This document shows positions 25,019-32,887 of a stretch of 64,000 nucleotides of DNA, piece by piece. Position numbers and translations under genes: made by a program. The notes beneath the pieces were generated by a model, which searched no databases, had not been told where the DNA came from, and saw only the letters and a program-made list of their open reading frames with translations. Position 1 is the first letter of the stretch. Every line of letters starts with the position of its first letter. This DNA comes from Clostridia bacterium (GTDB lineage Bacteria; Bacillota; Clostridia; Lachnospirales; Lachnospiraceae): assembly GCA_910574475.1 (NCBI GenBank), contig CAJTAT010000006.1:176493-240492 (forward strand). The letters run 5' to 3'.

Positions 25019-26182
25019 ATGTGGCAAAAAAACAGGTGTTTAAATGTATTGAAAGGAATAGCATGTATTCTCGTTGTGTTCAATCATTTTCACTGGGATG
25101 GAATAGCAGGAAATATAACGTATGTAATATCGCACCTAGGTGTGCCTGTATTTTTCCTGATATCGGGCTATTTTTTGCTGGGGGGGGGTGATCGAAGAAC
25201 CGAAAAGTTTATAGGCAAAATTTTTCATGCATGGAAATTGTTATTACTTCACCTACTATTGTATTTATATAATTTTTTCTTCGAAACTATTTTTGTCGCT
25301 GATGTGATTGCCCCAAAAAGTGATATTGTATATGAGCTGCGAAATATTTTTAGCTTAGGAGCAATAAAAACGTGTTTAAAATGGAGCACGACATTATATG
25401 GGAGTGCACAGTGGTTTTTGGTGGCATTGCTGGAAGCCTATATCATCTTATATATCTTATATAAAGTGGGATTGGGAGAATTGTTGGAGAAGTATAGCCT
25501 GACAATTTCAATCCTCTTATTTTTTGTTCATATCCCTATTCGCATATTGATAGTAAAGCTTGGGATAACATCCGTATGGGGAATGGATACGGGACAGACA
25601 GCAATTGTAAGAAATACCTTATTTGATGCGTTGCCCTTTATGTTATTGGGAGTATGGCTTAAAGGTAATAAAGAAAAAATAAAGCTTCATAATTATCAAC
25701 TGATTTTTATTGCAATGACAGGTATTGTGGTAAGTGTTTTTGAGAGCTATATAACGGAATGGTTTGTAAGACCATATAAAATAGGGTGTGTTTTGTATGT
25801 AGGAACAATTGTTGCAGATTTAGCGTTGTTTATTTATGCAATAAATAATGGCTCAAAGGCAGGCAGAGGTTTTTGGGAGTATATTGGAGAACATCTGTCA
25901 ATGACCATATATTTTATTCATCCTCTGGTAGGAAAATATATTCGAATGTTGATAGGGGAGAACGTTATTCAAGAATCAATCATTTACAGGAGTAGCTATC
26001 CCATTATTGTAGTATTTATGTCTATCTCAATTGCACATATTGTAAAAAAGATTACGAATTATTCGGCTGATGCAAAACAAAAAGCAATTGTAGGAGCTGC
26101 AAATGTTGTGGTAAGCGATACAAGGAACACGGCAATTTTTATACTGTGTTCATTTATTTTACTGTTTTCCATGCTTTCATAG
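25019..26182 (+). CDS. acyltransferase 3 family O-acyltransferase
   Basis: 387 residues with about 10 membrane segments. LNVLKGIACILVVFNHFHW (catalytic-type His) and LGVPVFFLISGYFLL are the Acyl_transf_3 signatures. The protein O-acetylates sugars during or after export. A run of nine G residues lies at codons 54-57 within an otherwise A/T-rich gene, so a one-base slip would truncate the protein at about residue 60-80; the present length is in frame. The last 40 residues hold an extra hydrophobic helix. Confidence 0.9.
   Translation: MWQKNRCLNVLKGIACILVVFNHFHWDGIAGNITYVISHLGVPVFFLISGYFLLGGGDRRTEKFIGKIFHAWKLLLLHLLLYLYNFFFETIFVADVIAPKSDIVYELRNIFSLGAIKTCLKWSTTLYGSAQWFLVALLEAYIILYILYKVGLGELLEKYSLTISILLFFVHIPIRILIVKLGITSVWGMDTGQTAIVRNTLFDALPFMLLGVWLKGNKEKIKLHNYQLIFIAMTGIVVSVFESYITEWFVRPYKIGCVLYVGTIVADLALFIYAINNGSKAGRGFWEYIGEHLSMTIYFIHPLVGKYIRMLIGENVIQESIIYRSSYPIIVVFMSISIAHIVKKITNYSADAKQKAIVGAANVVVSDTRNTAIFILCSFILLFSMLS
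25180..25188 (+). repeat. G9 homopolymer tract inside the acyltransferase gene
   Basis: Nine consecutive G residues within a gene of roughly one-third G+C. It encodes the Gly-Gly-Gly after ISGYFLL. Tracts of this length are typical contingency loci in other bacteria. It is the longest G run I noticed in the window; the others are six or seven. Confidence 0.7.
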
Positions 26183-26231
26183 AGGGATAGATGGGAGATA
26201 CAATAGGATTTTACTAAATGAGAGAAAAAAT

Positions 26232-27383
26232 ATGCGAAAAAAAATATTGATTTTAAATCCGCATTTTTTGCCAGGATTTAAATCAGGGGGACCACAGCAA
26301 ACGGTCAAGAATATATGCGACACATATTCGTCAAAAGCTGATATCTATTTGATAACATTAAATTCTGATTTGGGAGAGACATGTCCTTATGATTTACCTG
26401 TCAATCAATGGCTGGAACGATATCATATTAAAGTGAAATATATGCTTCCCAAAGACTATAATATTAGATTGTTTACGGAGGCATATCATCAGTTTGATAC
26501 AATTTATACTTGTGGGCTGTTCTGTAGCAACACTTATTATACGATGTTTATTCATCGTTTTTTCAGGGATAAAGGGAAAAACATATATGTGGCTCCGATG
26601 GGCGTCTTCAGCAAAAATGCTATTGCATCAAAGGGATTGAAAAAGAAAATGTTTTTAAAACTTTGTTCTTTTCTGGGAGCTTTTAAAGGCATTATATGGT
26701 CTTTTACCTCAGAAGATGAGCTGGAAGAGGCAAAGGACATAACGGGAGATTGCAATATCAGAAAATATGTGATAGCAGAGGATTTACCCCGAAAACTTGA
26801 TTTTGAGGAAAATCGAAAGCATATTTCTGTAAAGCAGGCAAACCAATTAAATATAATATTTATTTCCCGCATTTCACCCAAGAAAAATTTGAAGCAGGCT
26901 TTATCCATATTAGATGCACATTTTGAAGGAAAAATTAGATTTGATATCTATGGAGTAAAAGAAGATAAAAGTTACTGGAAAGAGTGTGAAGATAAAATAA
27001 AACAATTGCCCGCGAATATAAGTGTATCCTATAAGGGAGAGATAAGACCCGAGAATGTAATAAAAGCCTTTTCAGATTATGATGTATTTTTATTTCCCAC
27101 AAAAGGTGAAAATTTTGGGCATGTAATTTATGAGGCTCTGGCAAGCGGGTGTGTTCCAGTCATTTCTGACACAACTCCCTGGAAAGATTTTAAGGATAAA
27201 GAATGTGGTGCAGTGATTGGATTAAATGATGAAAACAGTTTTAGAAAGCTGATTCAAAGCTATATCTTATATGATTCAGATTATTTTCGAAAATTGAAAC
27301 TAAATGCAATCCAATATGCAGAAGAAAAGTATTACGACTCAGTAAATCATTCAGGGTATAACACAATATTTATAGAGGATTAG
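26232..27383 (+). CDS. glycosyltransferase family 4
   Basis: 383 residues, GT-B fold. KKILILNPHFLPGFKSGGPQ at the N-terminus is a donor/acceptor glycine loop of GT4 enzymes. IIFISRISPKKNLKQAL opens the C-terminal domain, and PTKGENFGHVIYEALASGCVPVIS carries the E-x7-E nucleotide-sugar motif. It extends the repeat unit on the cytosolic face. Together with the enzyme at 17412 and the initiating transferase it predicts at least three sugars, plus the TagF-type substituent. Confidence 0.9.
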   Translation: MRKKILILNPHFLPGFKSGGPQQTVKNICDTYSSKADIYLITLNSDLGETCPYDLPVNQWLERYHIKVKYMLPKDYNIRLFTEAYHQFDTIYTCGLFCSNTYYTMFIHRFFRDKGKNIYVAPMGVFSKNAIASKGLKKKMFLKLCSFLGAFKGIIWSFTSEDELEEAKDITGDCNIRKYVIAEDLPRKLDFEENRKHISVKQANQLNIIFISRISPKKNLKQALSILDAHFEGKIRFDIYGVKEDKSYWKECEDKIKQLPANISVSYKGEIRPENVIKAFSDYDVFLFPTKGENFGHVIYEALASGCVPVISDTTPWKDFKDKECGAVIGLNDENSFRKLIQSYILYDSDYFRKLKLNAIQYAEEKYYDSVNHSGYNTIFIED

Positions 27384-27405
27384 TATTTGAGGAGAAAATA
27401 TTACT

Positions 27406-28449
27406 ATGGCTACTTTTTCAGAAGCAACATTATTGATAACAGGCGGTACGGGTTCCTTCGGGCACACGGTCTTAAAACATTTTTTAACTACAGATATTGG
27501 GGAGATTCGAATATTTAGCCGTGACGAAAAAAAACAGGATGACCTGCGGCATGAGTTGCAAAATGATTATCCCACATATGCTTCCAAAGTAAAATTTTAT
27601 ATCGGAGATGTCCGAAATCCACAGTCGGTTCGCGATGCGATGTCGGGTGTGGATTTTATCTTTCACGCAGCTGCACTGAAACAAGTTCCTTCCTGTGAAT
27701 TTTTCCCAATGGAGGCAGTTCACACAAATGTGGAAGGAACAAATAATGTGCTTCATGCAGCCATAGAGGTAGGTGTAAAACGGATCGTCTGTCTTTCGAC
27801 CGATAAAGCAGCCTATCCAATTAATGCGATGGGAACGAGCAAGGCTATGATGGAGCATGTAGTTCGGGCAAATGCCAGAGTTGCCGCTGAGCGAGGAGAT
27901 ACCGTGATTAGCTGTACGCGCTATGGAAATGTAATGTGTTCAAGAGGATCCGTGATTCCTCTTTTTATAGATCAAATAAGAGCGGGAAAGCCTATAACAA
28001 TTACAAATCCTGATATGACCAGATTTTTGATGAATTTGGATGAGGCAGTGGACTTGGTACAATTTGCTTTTGAGCATGCGACTCCAGGGGATCTGTTTAT
28101 TCAAAAATCGGATGCAAGCACAATTGGCATACTGGCAAAGGCAGTTCAAAAACTTTTTGGAGACACAGGAACACATATCATTGGAACACGGCATGGAGAA
28201 AAGTTGTATGAGACACTTATGACAAAAGAGGAAAAGCTGCGCTCTGAAGATATGGGACGTTATTACCGCGTGTCTGCAGATAACAGAGATTTGAACTATG
28301 ATCAATATTTTATTAATGGGCAGGTACAGACAGAATCGAACGAGGCATACACAAGTCACAATACAAAGCTTCTGAATGTGGAAGAGACTGTAGAGAAAAT
28401 TTTAACAACAGATTATGTACAGGAAGTATTGAAGGAGGAGAAGCTTTGA
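27406..28449 (+). CDS. UDP-GlcNAc 4,6-dehydratase/5-epimerase (CapE/FnlA-like)
   Basis: 347 residues, extended SDR. NAD-binding GGTGSFGHTV, HAAALKQVPSCEFFPMEAV and ISCTRYGNVMCSRGSVIPLF are diagnostic for CapE/FnlA/WbjB. The usual YxxxK Tyr is replaced, STDKAAYPINAMGTSKAMME retaining the Met-Gly-Thr-Ser-Lys context of this group. First enzyme of UDP-N-acetyl-L-fucosamine synthesis, converting UDP-GlcNAc. The next two genes complete the path. It overlaps the following gene by 4 bases. Confidence 0.92.
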   Translation: MATFSEATLLITGGTGSFGHTVLKHFLTTDIGEIRIFSRDEKKQDDLRHELQNDYPTYASKVKFYIGDVRNPQSVRDAMSGVDFIFHAAALKQVPSCEFFPMEAVHTNVEGTNNVLHAAIEVGVKRIVCLSTDKAAYPINAMGTSKAMMEHVVRANARVAAERGDTVISCTRYGNVMCSRGSVIPLFIDQIRAGKPITITNPDMTRFLMNLDEAVDLVQFAFEHATPGDLFIQKSDASTIGILAKAVQKLFGDTGTHIIGTRHGEKLYETLMTKEEKLRSEDMGRYYRVSADNRDLNYDQYFINGQVQTESNEAYTSHNTKLLNVEETVEKILTTDYVQEVLKEEKL

Positions 28450-29705
28450 ACATTTTAATTACAGGTGCGAAAGGTTTTGTTGGGCGCAATCTTGTAGAAA
28501 ATTTAAAAAATATAAAGGAGAGGAAAGATAGAACGCATCCTGATATTCAGTTAGGAGATATTATGGAGTGCGATATTGATACAGAGAAGGATGAATTATT
28601 TGAATACTGTAGGAAAGCAGACTTTGTCTTTCATCTCGCAGGTGTAAATCGTCCAAAGGAAACAGAGGAAAAGGCCAGAGCGGACGCTTACATGAATGGA
28701 AATTTTGGTGTTTCTTCTCAGCTTTTAGAGCTTTTGAAAAAGTGTAAAAATACCTGCCCGGTTATGCTGTCTAGCTCTATTCAGGCTGCACTTACCGGAA
28801 GATTTGCAGGTTCTGAATATGGCAAGAGTAAGCTTGCTGGCGAGGAACTATTTTTTCAATACAGCGTCGAGACAGGAGCAAAAGTTTTGGTGTATAGATT
28901 TCCTAACCTTTTTGGCAAATGGTGCAGGCCAAACTATAACTCTGCAATCGCAACATTTTGTAATGCAGTCGCAAGAGATCTGGACTATGTGGTAAATGAC
29001 AGAAATACACAGCTGGAATTACTTTATATTGATGATCTGGTTCAGGAGATGCTCTATGCACTGGAAGGAAAGGAGCATCGGTGCGAATACCCAAAGGACG
29101 AAAGATATGATGGGTTAAGCCCTCAGAGTAGTTCGCAGGGACGATATTGTTATGTACCAGTTACTTACAAAGCTATGTTAGGAGAAATCGTGGATTTGCT
29201 GGAAAAATTTAGGCAAATGCCAAGGACATTCATTATTCCTGAGATTCCGAAAAATTCATTGGAGAAAAAACTGTATTCTACGTATCTATCTTACCTGCCA
29301 GAGGCTTCTATCTCCTATCCCATAACAATGAATATAGACCAAAGAGGTGTGTTTGCCGAGCTGATCAAAACAAAAAGCTGTGGACAGATGAGCATAAATA
29401 TTGCAAATCCGGGAAATGTACGTGGGCAGCATTGGCACAACAGCAAATGGGAGATATTCATCGTGGTTTCCGGGCATGGGCTAATTCAGGAGAGGAAAAT
29501 AGGAATTGATCCAGATACAGGTATGCCATATCCGGTATTAAGCTTTGAGGTCAGGGGAGAAGAGATGAAAGCCATTCAAATGCTCCCAGGTTATACACAT
29601 AATATTATAAATCTGTCAGAAACAGAAAAACTTATCACTGTAATGTGGGCAAATGAGCAATTTGATCCAGAACACCCTGATACGTTTTCAGAAAATGTGG
29701 AGTGA
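28446..29705 (+). CDS. bifunctional SDR reductase / cupin (CapF/FnlB-like)
   Basis: 419 residues. An N-terminal SDR (NILITGAKGFVGRNL, HLAGVNRP, SEYGKSKLAGEELF) is followed by a C-terminal cupin of about 110 residues (GQMSINIANPGNVRGQHWHNSKWEIF with metal-binding His residues). This two-domain layout is specific to CapF/FnlB/WbjC, which epimerises and reduces the 4-keto intermediate to UDP-6-deoxy-L-talose-NAc. It begins at a TTG with AGGAGGAG upstream, overlapping the CapE-like stop. Second step of UDP-L-FucNAc synthesis. Confidence 0.93.
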   Translation: MNILITGAKGFVGRNLVENLKNIKERKDRTHPDIQLGDIMECDIDTEKDELFEYCRKADFVFHLAGVNRPKETEEKARADAYMNGNFGVSSQLLELLKKCKNTCPVMLSSSIQAALTGRFAGSEYGKSKLAGEELFFQYSVETGAKVLVYRFPNLFGKWCRPNYNSAIATFCNAVARDLDYVVNDRNTQLELLYIDDLVQEMLYALEGKEHRCEYPKDERYDGLSPQSSSQGRYCYVPVTYKAMLGEIVDLLEKFRQMPRTFIIPEIPKNSLEKKLYSTYLSYLPEASISYPITMNIDQRGVFAELIKTKSCGQMSINIANPGNVRGQHWHNSKWEIFIVVSGHGLIQERKIGIDPDTGMPYPVLSFEVRGEEMKAIQMLPGYTHNIINLSETEKLITVMWANEQFDPEHPDTFSENVE

Positions 29706-29719
29706 GGGACAAAGAGTAA

Positions 29720-30928
29720 ATGGAATTAGAAAATACAACTGTTTCCTGGAAAGAGAATGGGAAGTTAAAACTGCTGATTATTGTGGGAACGCGGCCGGAA
29801 ATCATCCGATTATCTGCTGTGATAACAAAGTGCCGCATCTATTTTGACACGATACTGGCCCATACAGGCCAGAACTATGATTATAACCTTAATGGAGTAT
29901 TTTTCAAGGATTTAGGCCTTGCAGATCCTGAGGTGTATTTGAATGTGGCAGGAGATAATTTGGGAAAAACCATGGGAAATATCATAGCATCCTCTTATCA
30001 TCTGATGTCAGAGCTAAAGCCGGATGCGGTACTGGTACTGGGAGATACAAATTCCTGCCTGTCAGTGATTGGGGCGAAAAGGCTGCATATCCCAATTTTT
30101 CATATGGAAGCTGGAAATCGCTGCAAGGATGAATGTCTGCCGGAGGAAACGAATCGGAGAATTGTAGATATTATCTCAGACGTGAATCTTGCATACTCTG
30201 AACATGCAAGGCGGTATCTGGCAGAATGTGGTGTAGCACGTGAAAGAACTTATGTGACAGGCAGTCCTATGGCAGAGGTTTTGAGTAATAATATTTCAGG
30301 AATTTTAAAATCGGATGTGCACCAGCGTTTGTCAAAAGAGACAGGGAAACATATAGAACCAGGGAAATACATTCTTCTATCCGCGCATAGAGAGGAGAAT
30401 ATCGACTCTGAGGAAAATTTCCTTTCACTATTTCGAGCCATTAATGCTATGGCAGAGAAGTATAGTATGCCGATTCTTTACTCCTGCCATCCAAGGAGTA
30501 GAAAGCGATTGAATCAGATGGAGGCCCAGGGAAAATTTCGGCTTCATCCACAGGTAATTGCTCATGAACCCTTGGGATTCCATGACTATAATTGTCTGCA
30601 ATTAAATTCATTCTGTGTCGTATCTGATAGCGGCACACTGCCAGAGGAAAGCAGCTTTTTTACTTCCATAGGTAGGCCTTTCCCTGCGGTGTGTATCAGG
30701 ACAAGCACAGAGAGGCCAGAAGCTCTGGACAAAGCCTGTTTTATTCTTTCCGGGATTGATACAAAGGGGCTGCTTCAATCAGTGAATCTGGCAGTAGAGC
30801 TGAATCAAGCGGGTGACTATGGGATACCTGTGCCAGACTATGTGGAAACGAATGTGAGCACGAAAGTTGTGAAGCTCATTCAATCTTATACGGGGGTTGT
30901 GGATCGAATGGTGTGGAGGAAGTGCTGA
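29720..30928 (+). CDS. UDP-sugar 2-epimerase, non-hydrolysing (CapG/FnlC-like)
   Basis: 402 residues. WecB-type GT-B-like fold: LLIIVGTRPEIIRLSAV, HTGQNYDYNLNGVFF, VLGDTNSCLSVIGAKRL, HMEAGNRCKDECLPEETNRR and VSDSGTLPEESSFF. The ARCKD/E-ETNR pattern separates the CapG/FnlC group from plain WecB. It performs the last step to UDP-N-acetyl-L-fucosamine. A divergent 12-residue N-terminal extension precedes the fold. It ends the biosynthetic part of the operon; no terminator is evident in the 50 bases before the next gene. Confidence 0.92.
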   Translation: MELENTTVSWKENGKLKLLIIVGTRPEIIRLSAVITKCRIYFDTILAHTGQNYDYNLNGVFFKDLGLADPEVYLNVAGDNLGKTMGNIIASSYHLMSELKPDAVLVLGDTNSCLSVIGAKRLHIPIFHMEAGNRCKDECLPEETNRRIVDIISDVNLAYSEHARRYLAECGVARERTYVTGSPMAEVLSNNISGILKSDVHQRLSKETGKHIEPGKYILLSAHREENIDSEENFLSLFRAINAMAEKYSMPILYSCHPRSRKRLNQMEAQGKFRLHPQVIAHEPLGFHDYNCLQLNSFCVVSDSGTLPEESSFFTSIGRPFPAVCIRTSTERPEALDKACFILSGIDTKGLLQSVNLAVELNQAGDYGIPVPDYVETNVSTKVVKLIQSYTGVVDRMVWRKC

Positions 30929-30978
30929 CCACAAAATATTAAATATAAATATCTAAGAGAAAGAGGATAATGTGAGTT

Positions 30979-32667
30979 ATGGTAAAACGTGTTCTTGCGG
31001 GGATTTTGATAAGTGTAATTTTGATGAATGGAACTTTGACAGTCAATGCCCAGAAGTTGCCTGAAGGGATAGAGGTGGAAGGAACAGAGCAGATTCCAGA
31101 TACAGAAGAAGTAGATTTAACAGAAGAGAATGGAGAGATATCCTTAGACATTACAGATTTGGAAATAGAGGAAACAAATGATTCTGAGAATTCGGAGGAT
31201 GAAGAGCCTGCTCCAGAAAATGAAGAAATAACAGAAGACGAAATCCAGGAAAAGGAAGAGACTTTGACAGAGGATAATCTTTCTGAGAATTCTGGAATAG
31301 AAAAGGAAGAAAATCTAGAAGATGAAGAAAATTCAGAGGAAGCAATACCGAAGTCTCCAGTTGAGGAGGAAAATCTTATAGGCGACGAGGAAGAATTCTA
31401 TGAAGGGACCTGGTCTGGAACCTTGCAGGAAGAGGAGGTACAAAAGGCCGCGGTTTATAGAAGTGTTGTATCTCAAAAATCCTATGTTACAGGTTATACT
31501 TCCTATACCTATGCCTATCAAGTATTAGATATTTTAAATCAGGAGCGGGGGAAGCAAGGGCTTAAAGCATTACAGATGGATGCAGAGCTTTTGGAAGCGG
31601 CAATGCAGCGGGCCGCAGAATGTTCCGTTTTATTTGCGCACCAGAGACCGAACGGAGAGATGTGCTTTACAGCCTGTGAGAAAATGAGCAGAGAAAACAT
31701 TGCTATGGGCTATCTCTCGCCGGAAAGCGTTATGAATGGATGGATGAATTCCTCTGGTCATTATGCGAATATTATGGCAGAAGACAATGGCTGTGTAGGA
31801 ATTGGTTGCGTACGCATAGGAGGAACTTGGTACTGGACACAATGCTTTGCGAGGAGTACATTCATACCAGCATCTCGGCCGGGAGATCAGGATATCACAT
31901 ATACAATAGTTACAGGATCTACATTCGTGGCCGGATGGGAACAGGAAGAGGGAAAATGGTACTATTATAATGCTAGTGGTGAGAAGTTAACCGGCTGGCA
32001 GAAGATAGATGGCAAATGGTACTATCTGGACGGCAGTGGAGTCATGCAGACAAAATGGTGTCAGGTAAGCGGCAAATGGTACTATCTGGGAAGTGATGGA
32101 GTGATGCGAACCGGATGGCAGAAATTGGATGGCAAGTGGTATTATCTGGATGACAGTAGCGGGGTGATGACGCAGACAAAATGGCGTCAGGTAAACGGAA
32201 AATGGTACTATTTTGGAAATGATGGAGCAATGCAGATCGGCTGGCAGAGGATAAATGGCAAGTGGTATTACCTGAATGGCAGTGGAGTCATGCAAACGAA
32301 GTGGTGTCAGGTAAGCGGTAAGTGGTACTATCTGGGCACGAATGGAGTTATGTGGCTTGGCTGGCAGAAGATAGACGGTAAGTGGTATTACCTGGATGGC
32401 AGCGGGGCAATGCAGATTGGTTGGAATAAATTGAACGGCAAATGGTACTACTTGGGTAGTAATGGAATTATGCGAACCAGATGGCAGAATGTAGGCGGCA
32501 AATGGTATTACTTTAATGACAGTGGAGTGATGCAGACCGGTTGGGTAAAATTGGACGGTCAGTGGTACTATTTTAAGATAGACGGTACCATGGTGAACAC
32601 AAATACTTATATCAATGGAAAGAGGCATCGATTCAACAGTAAAGGAGTTTGGTTGGGAGCATATTAA
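30979..32667 (+). CDS. secreted CAP-domain protein with choline-binding-type repeats
   Basis: 562 residues. A signal peptide (KRVLAGILISVILMNGTLTVNA) is followed by a Glu-rich, very acidic segment (about 30-150) and a CAP/SCP domain (about 170-295: QVLDILNQERGKQGL, SRENIAMGYLSPESVMNGWM, SSGHYANIMAEDNGCVGIG, WYWTQCF). About 11 repeats of the GWQKxxGKWYYLDGSGVMQT type plus one degenerate copy follow. CAP domains occur in secreted proteins of varied function; the repeats bind choline on teichoic acid in pneumococcus and sugars in clostridial toxins. It would sit on the cell surface. It directly follows the FucNAc genes, on the same strand. Confidence 0.9.
   Translation: MVKRVLAGILISVILMNGTLTVNAQKLPEGIEVEGTEQIPDTEEVDLTEENGEISLDITDLEIEETNDSENSEDEEPAPENEEITEDEIQEKEETLTEDNLSENSGIEKEENLEDEENSEEAIPKSPVEEENLIGDEEEFYEGTWSGTLQEEEVQKAAVYRSVVSQKSYVTGYTSYTYAYQVLDILNQERGKQGLKALQMDAELLEAAMQRAAECSVLFAHQRPNGEMCFTACEKMSRENIAMGYLSPESVMNGWMNSSGHYANIMAEDNGCVGIGCVRIGGTWYWTQCFARSTFIPASRPGDQDITYTIVTGSTFVAGWEQEEGKWYYYNASGEKLTGWQKIDGKWYYLDGSGVMQTKWCQVSGKWYYLGSDGVMRTGWQKLDGKWYYLDDSSGVMTQTKWRQVNGKWYYFGNDGAMQIGWQRINGKWYYLNGSGVMQTKWCQVSGKWYYLGTNGVMWLGWQKIDGKWYYLDGSGAMQIGWNKLNGKWYYLGSNGIMRTRWQNVGGKWYYFNDSGVMQTGWVKLDGQWYYFKIDGTMVNTNTYINGKRHRFNSKGVWLGAY
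31950..32620 (+). repeat. tandem repeats encoding 11 wall-binding modules
   Basis: Units of about 60-66 bases, each with a GGCAAATGGTACTAT-like core, repeat through the 3' third of the gene. Third-base differences show they are diverged but still similar enough to recombine. The same module type recurs at 34490-35030 in the next gene. Confidence 0.85.
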
Positions 32668-32736
32668 TGTAGAAATTTGTGAAAGGTTTAAAATAGGAAA
32701 AAGAGCAATGTCAATAAAGTAACACAGAATAAGGTA

Positions 32737-32770
32737 GTGGGTGTAGTAAAATTATGTACTCACTCTTTTT
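32737..32770 (+). terminator. intrinsic terminator after the CAP-domain gene
   Basis: GTGGGTGTA (32737-32745) pairs with TGTACTCAC (32755-32763), with three G-T pairs, and is followed by TCTTTTT. It separates the CAP-protein transcript from the next gene, which has its own AGGAGGG ribosome binding site after about 110 bases of leader. Confidence 0.65.
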
Positions 32771-32887
32771 GCTTATTTAAGATAAGACGAATATGTTACT
32801 CCTCTAAAATAAAGATTAAAGTGATAAAGTTTTTGACCAAGCTGGTTCTAAAGAGAACACTTAGTGATTTAAGGAGGGAAAACAAGA

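Noticed and set aside
31987-32628. 213-codon open frame antisense to the CAP-protein repeats
   Set aside because: It arises because the repeat codons lack stops on the complement. The product is a low-complexity Pro/Ile/Leu repeat with no ribosome binding site.
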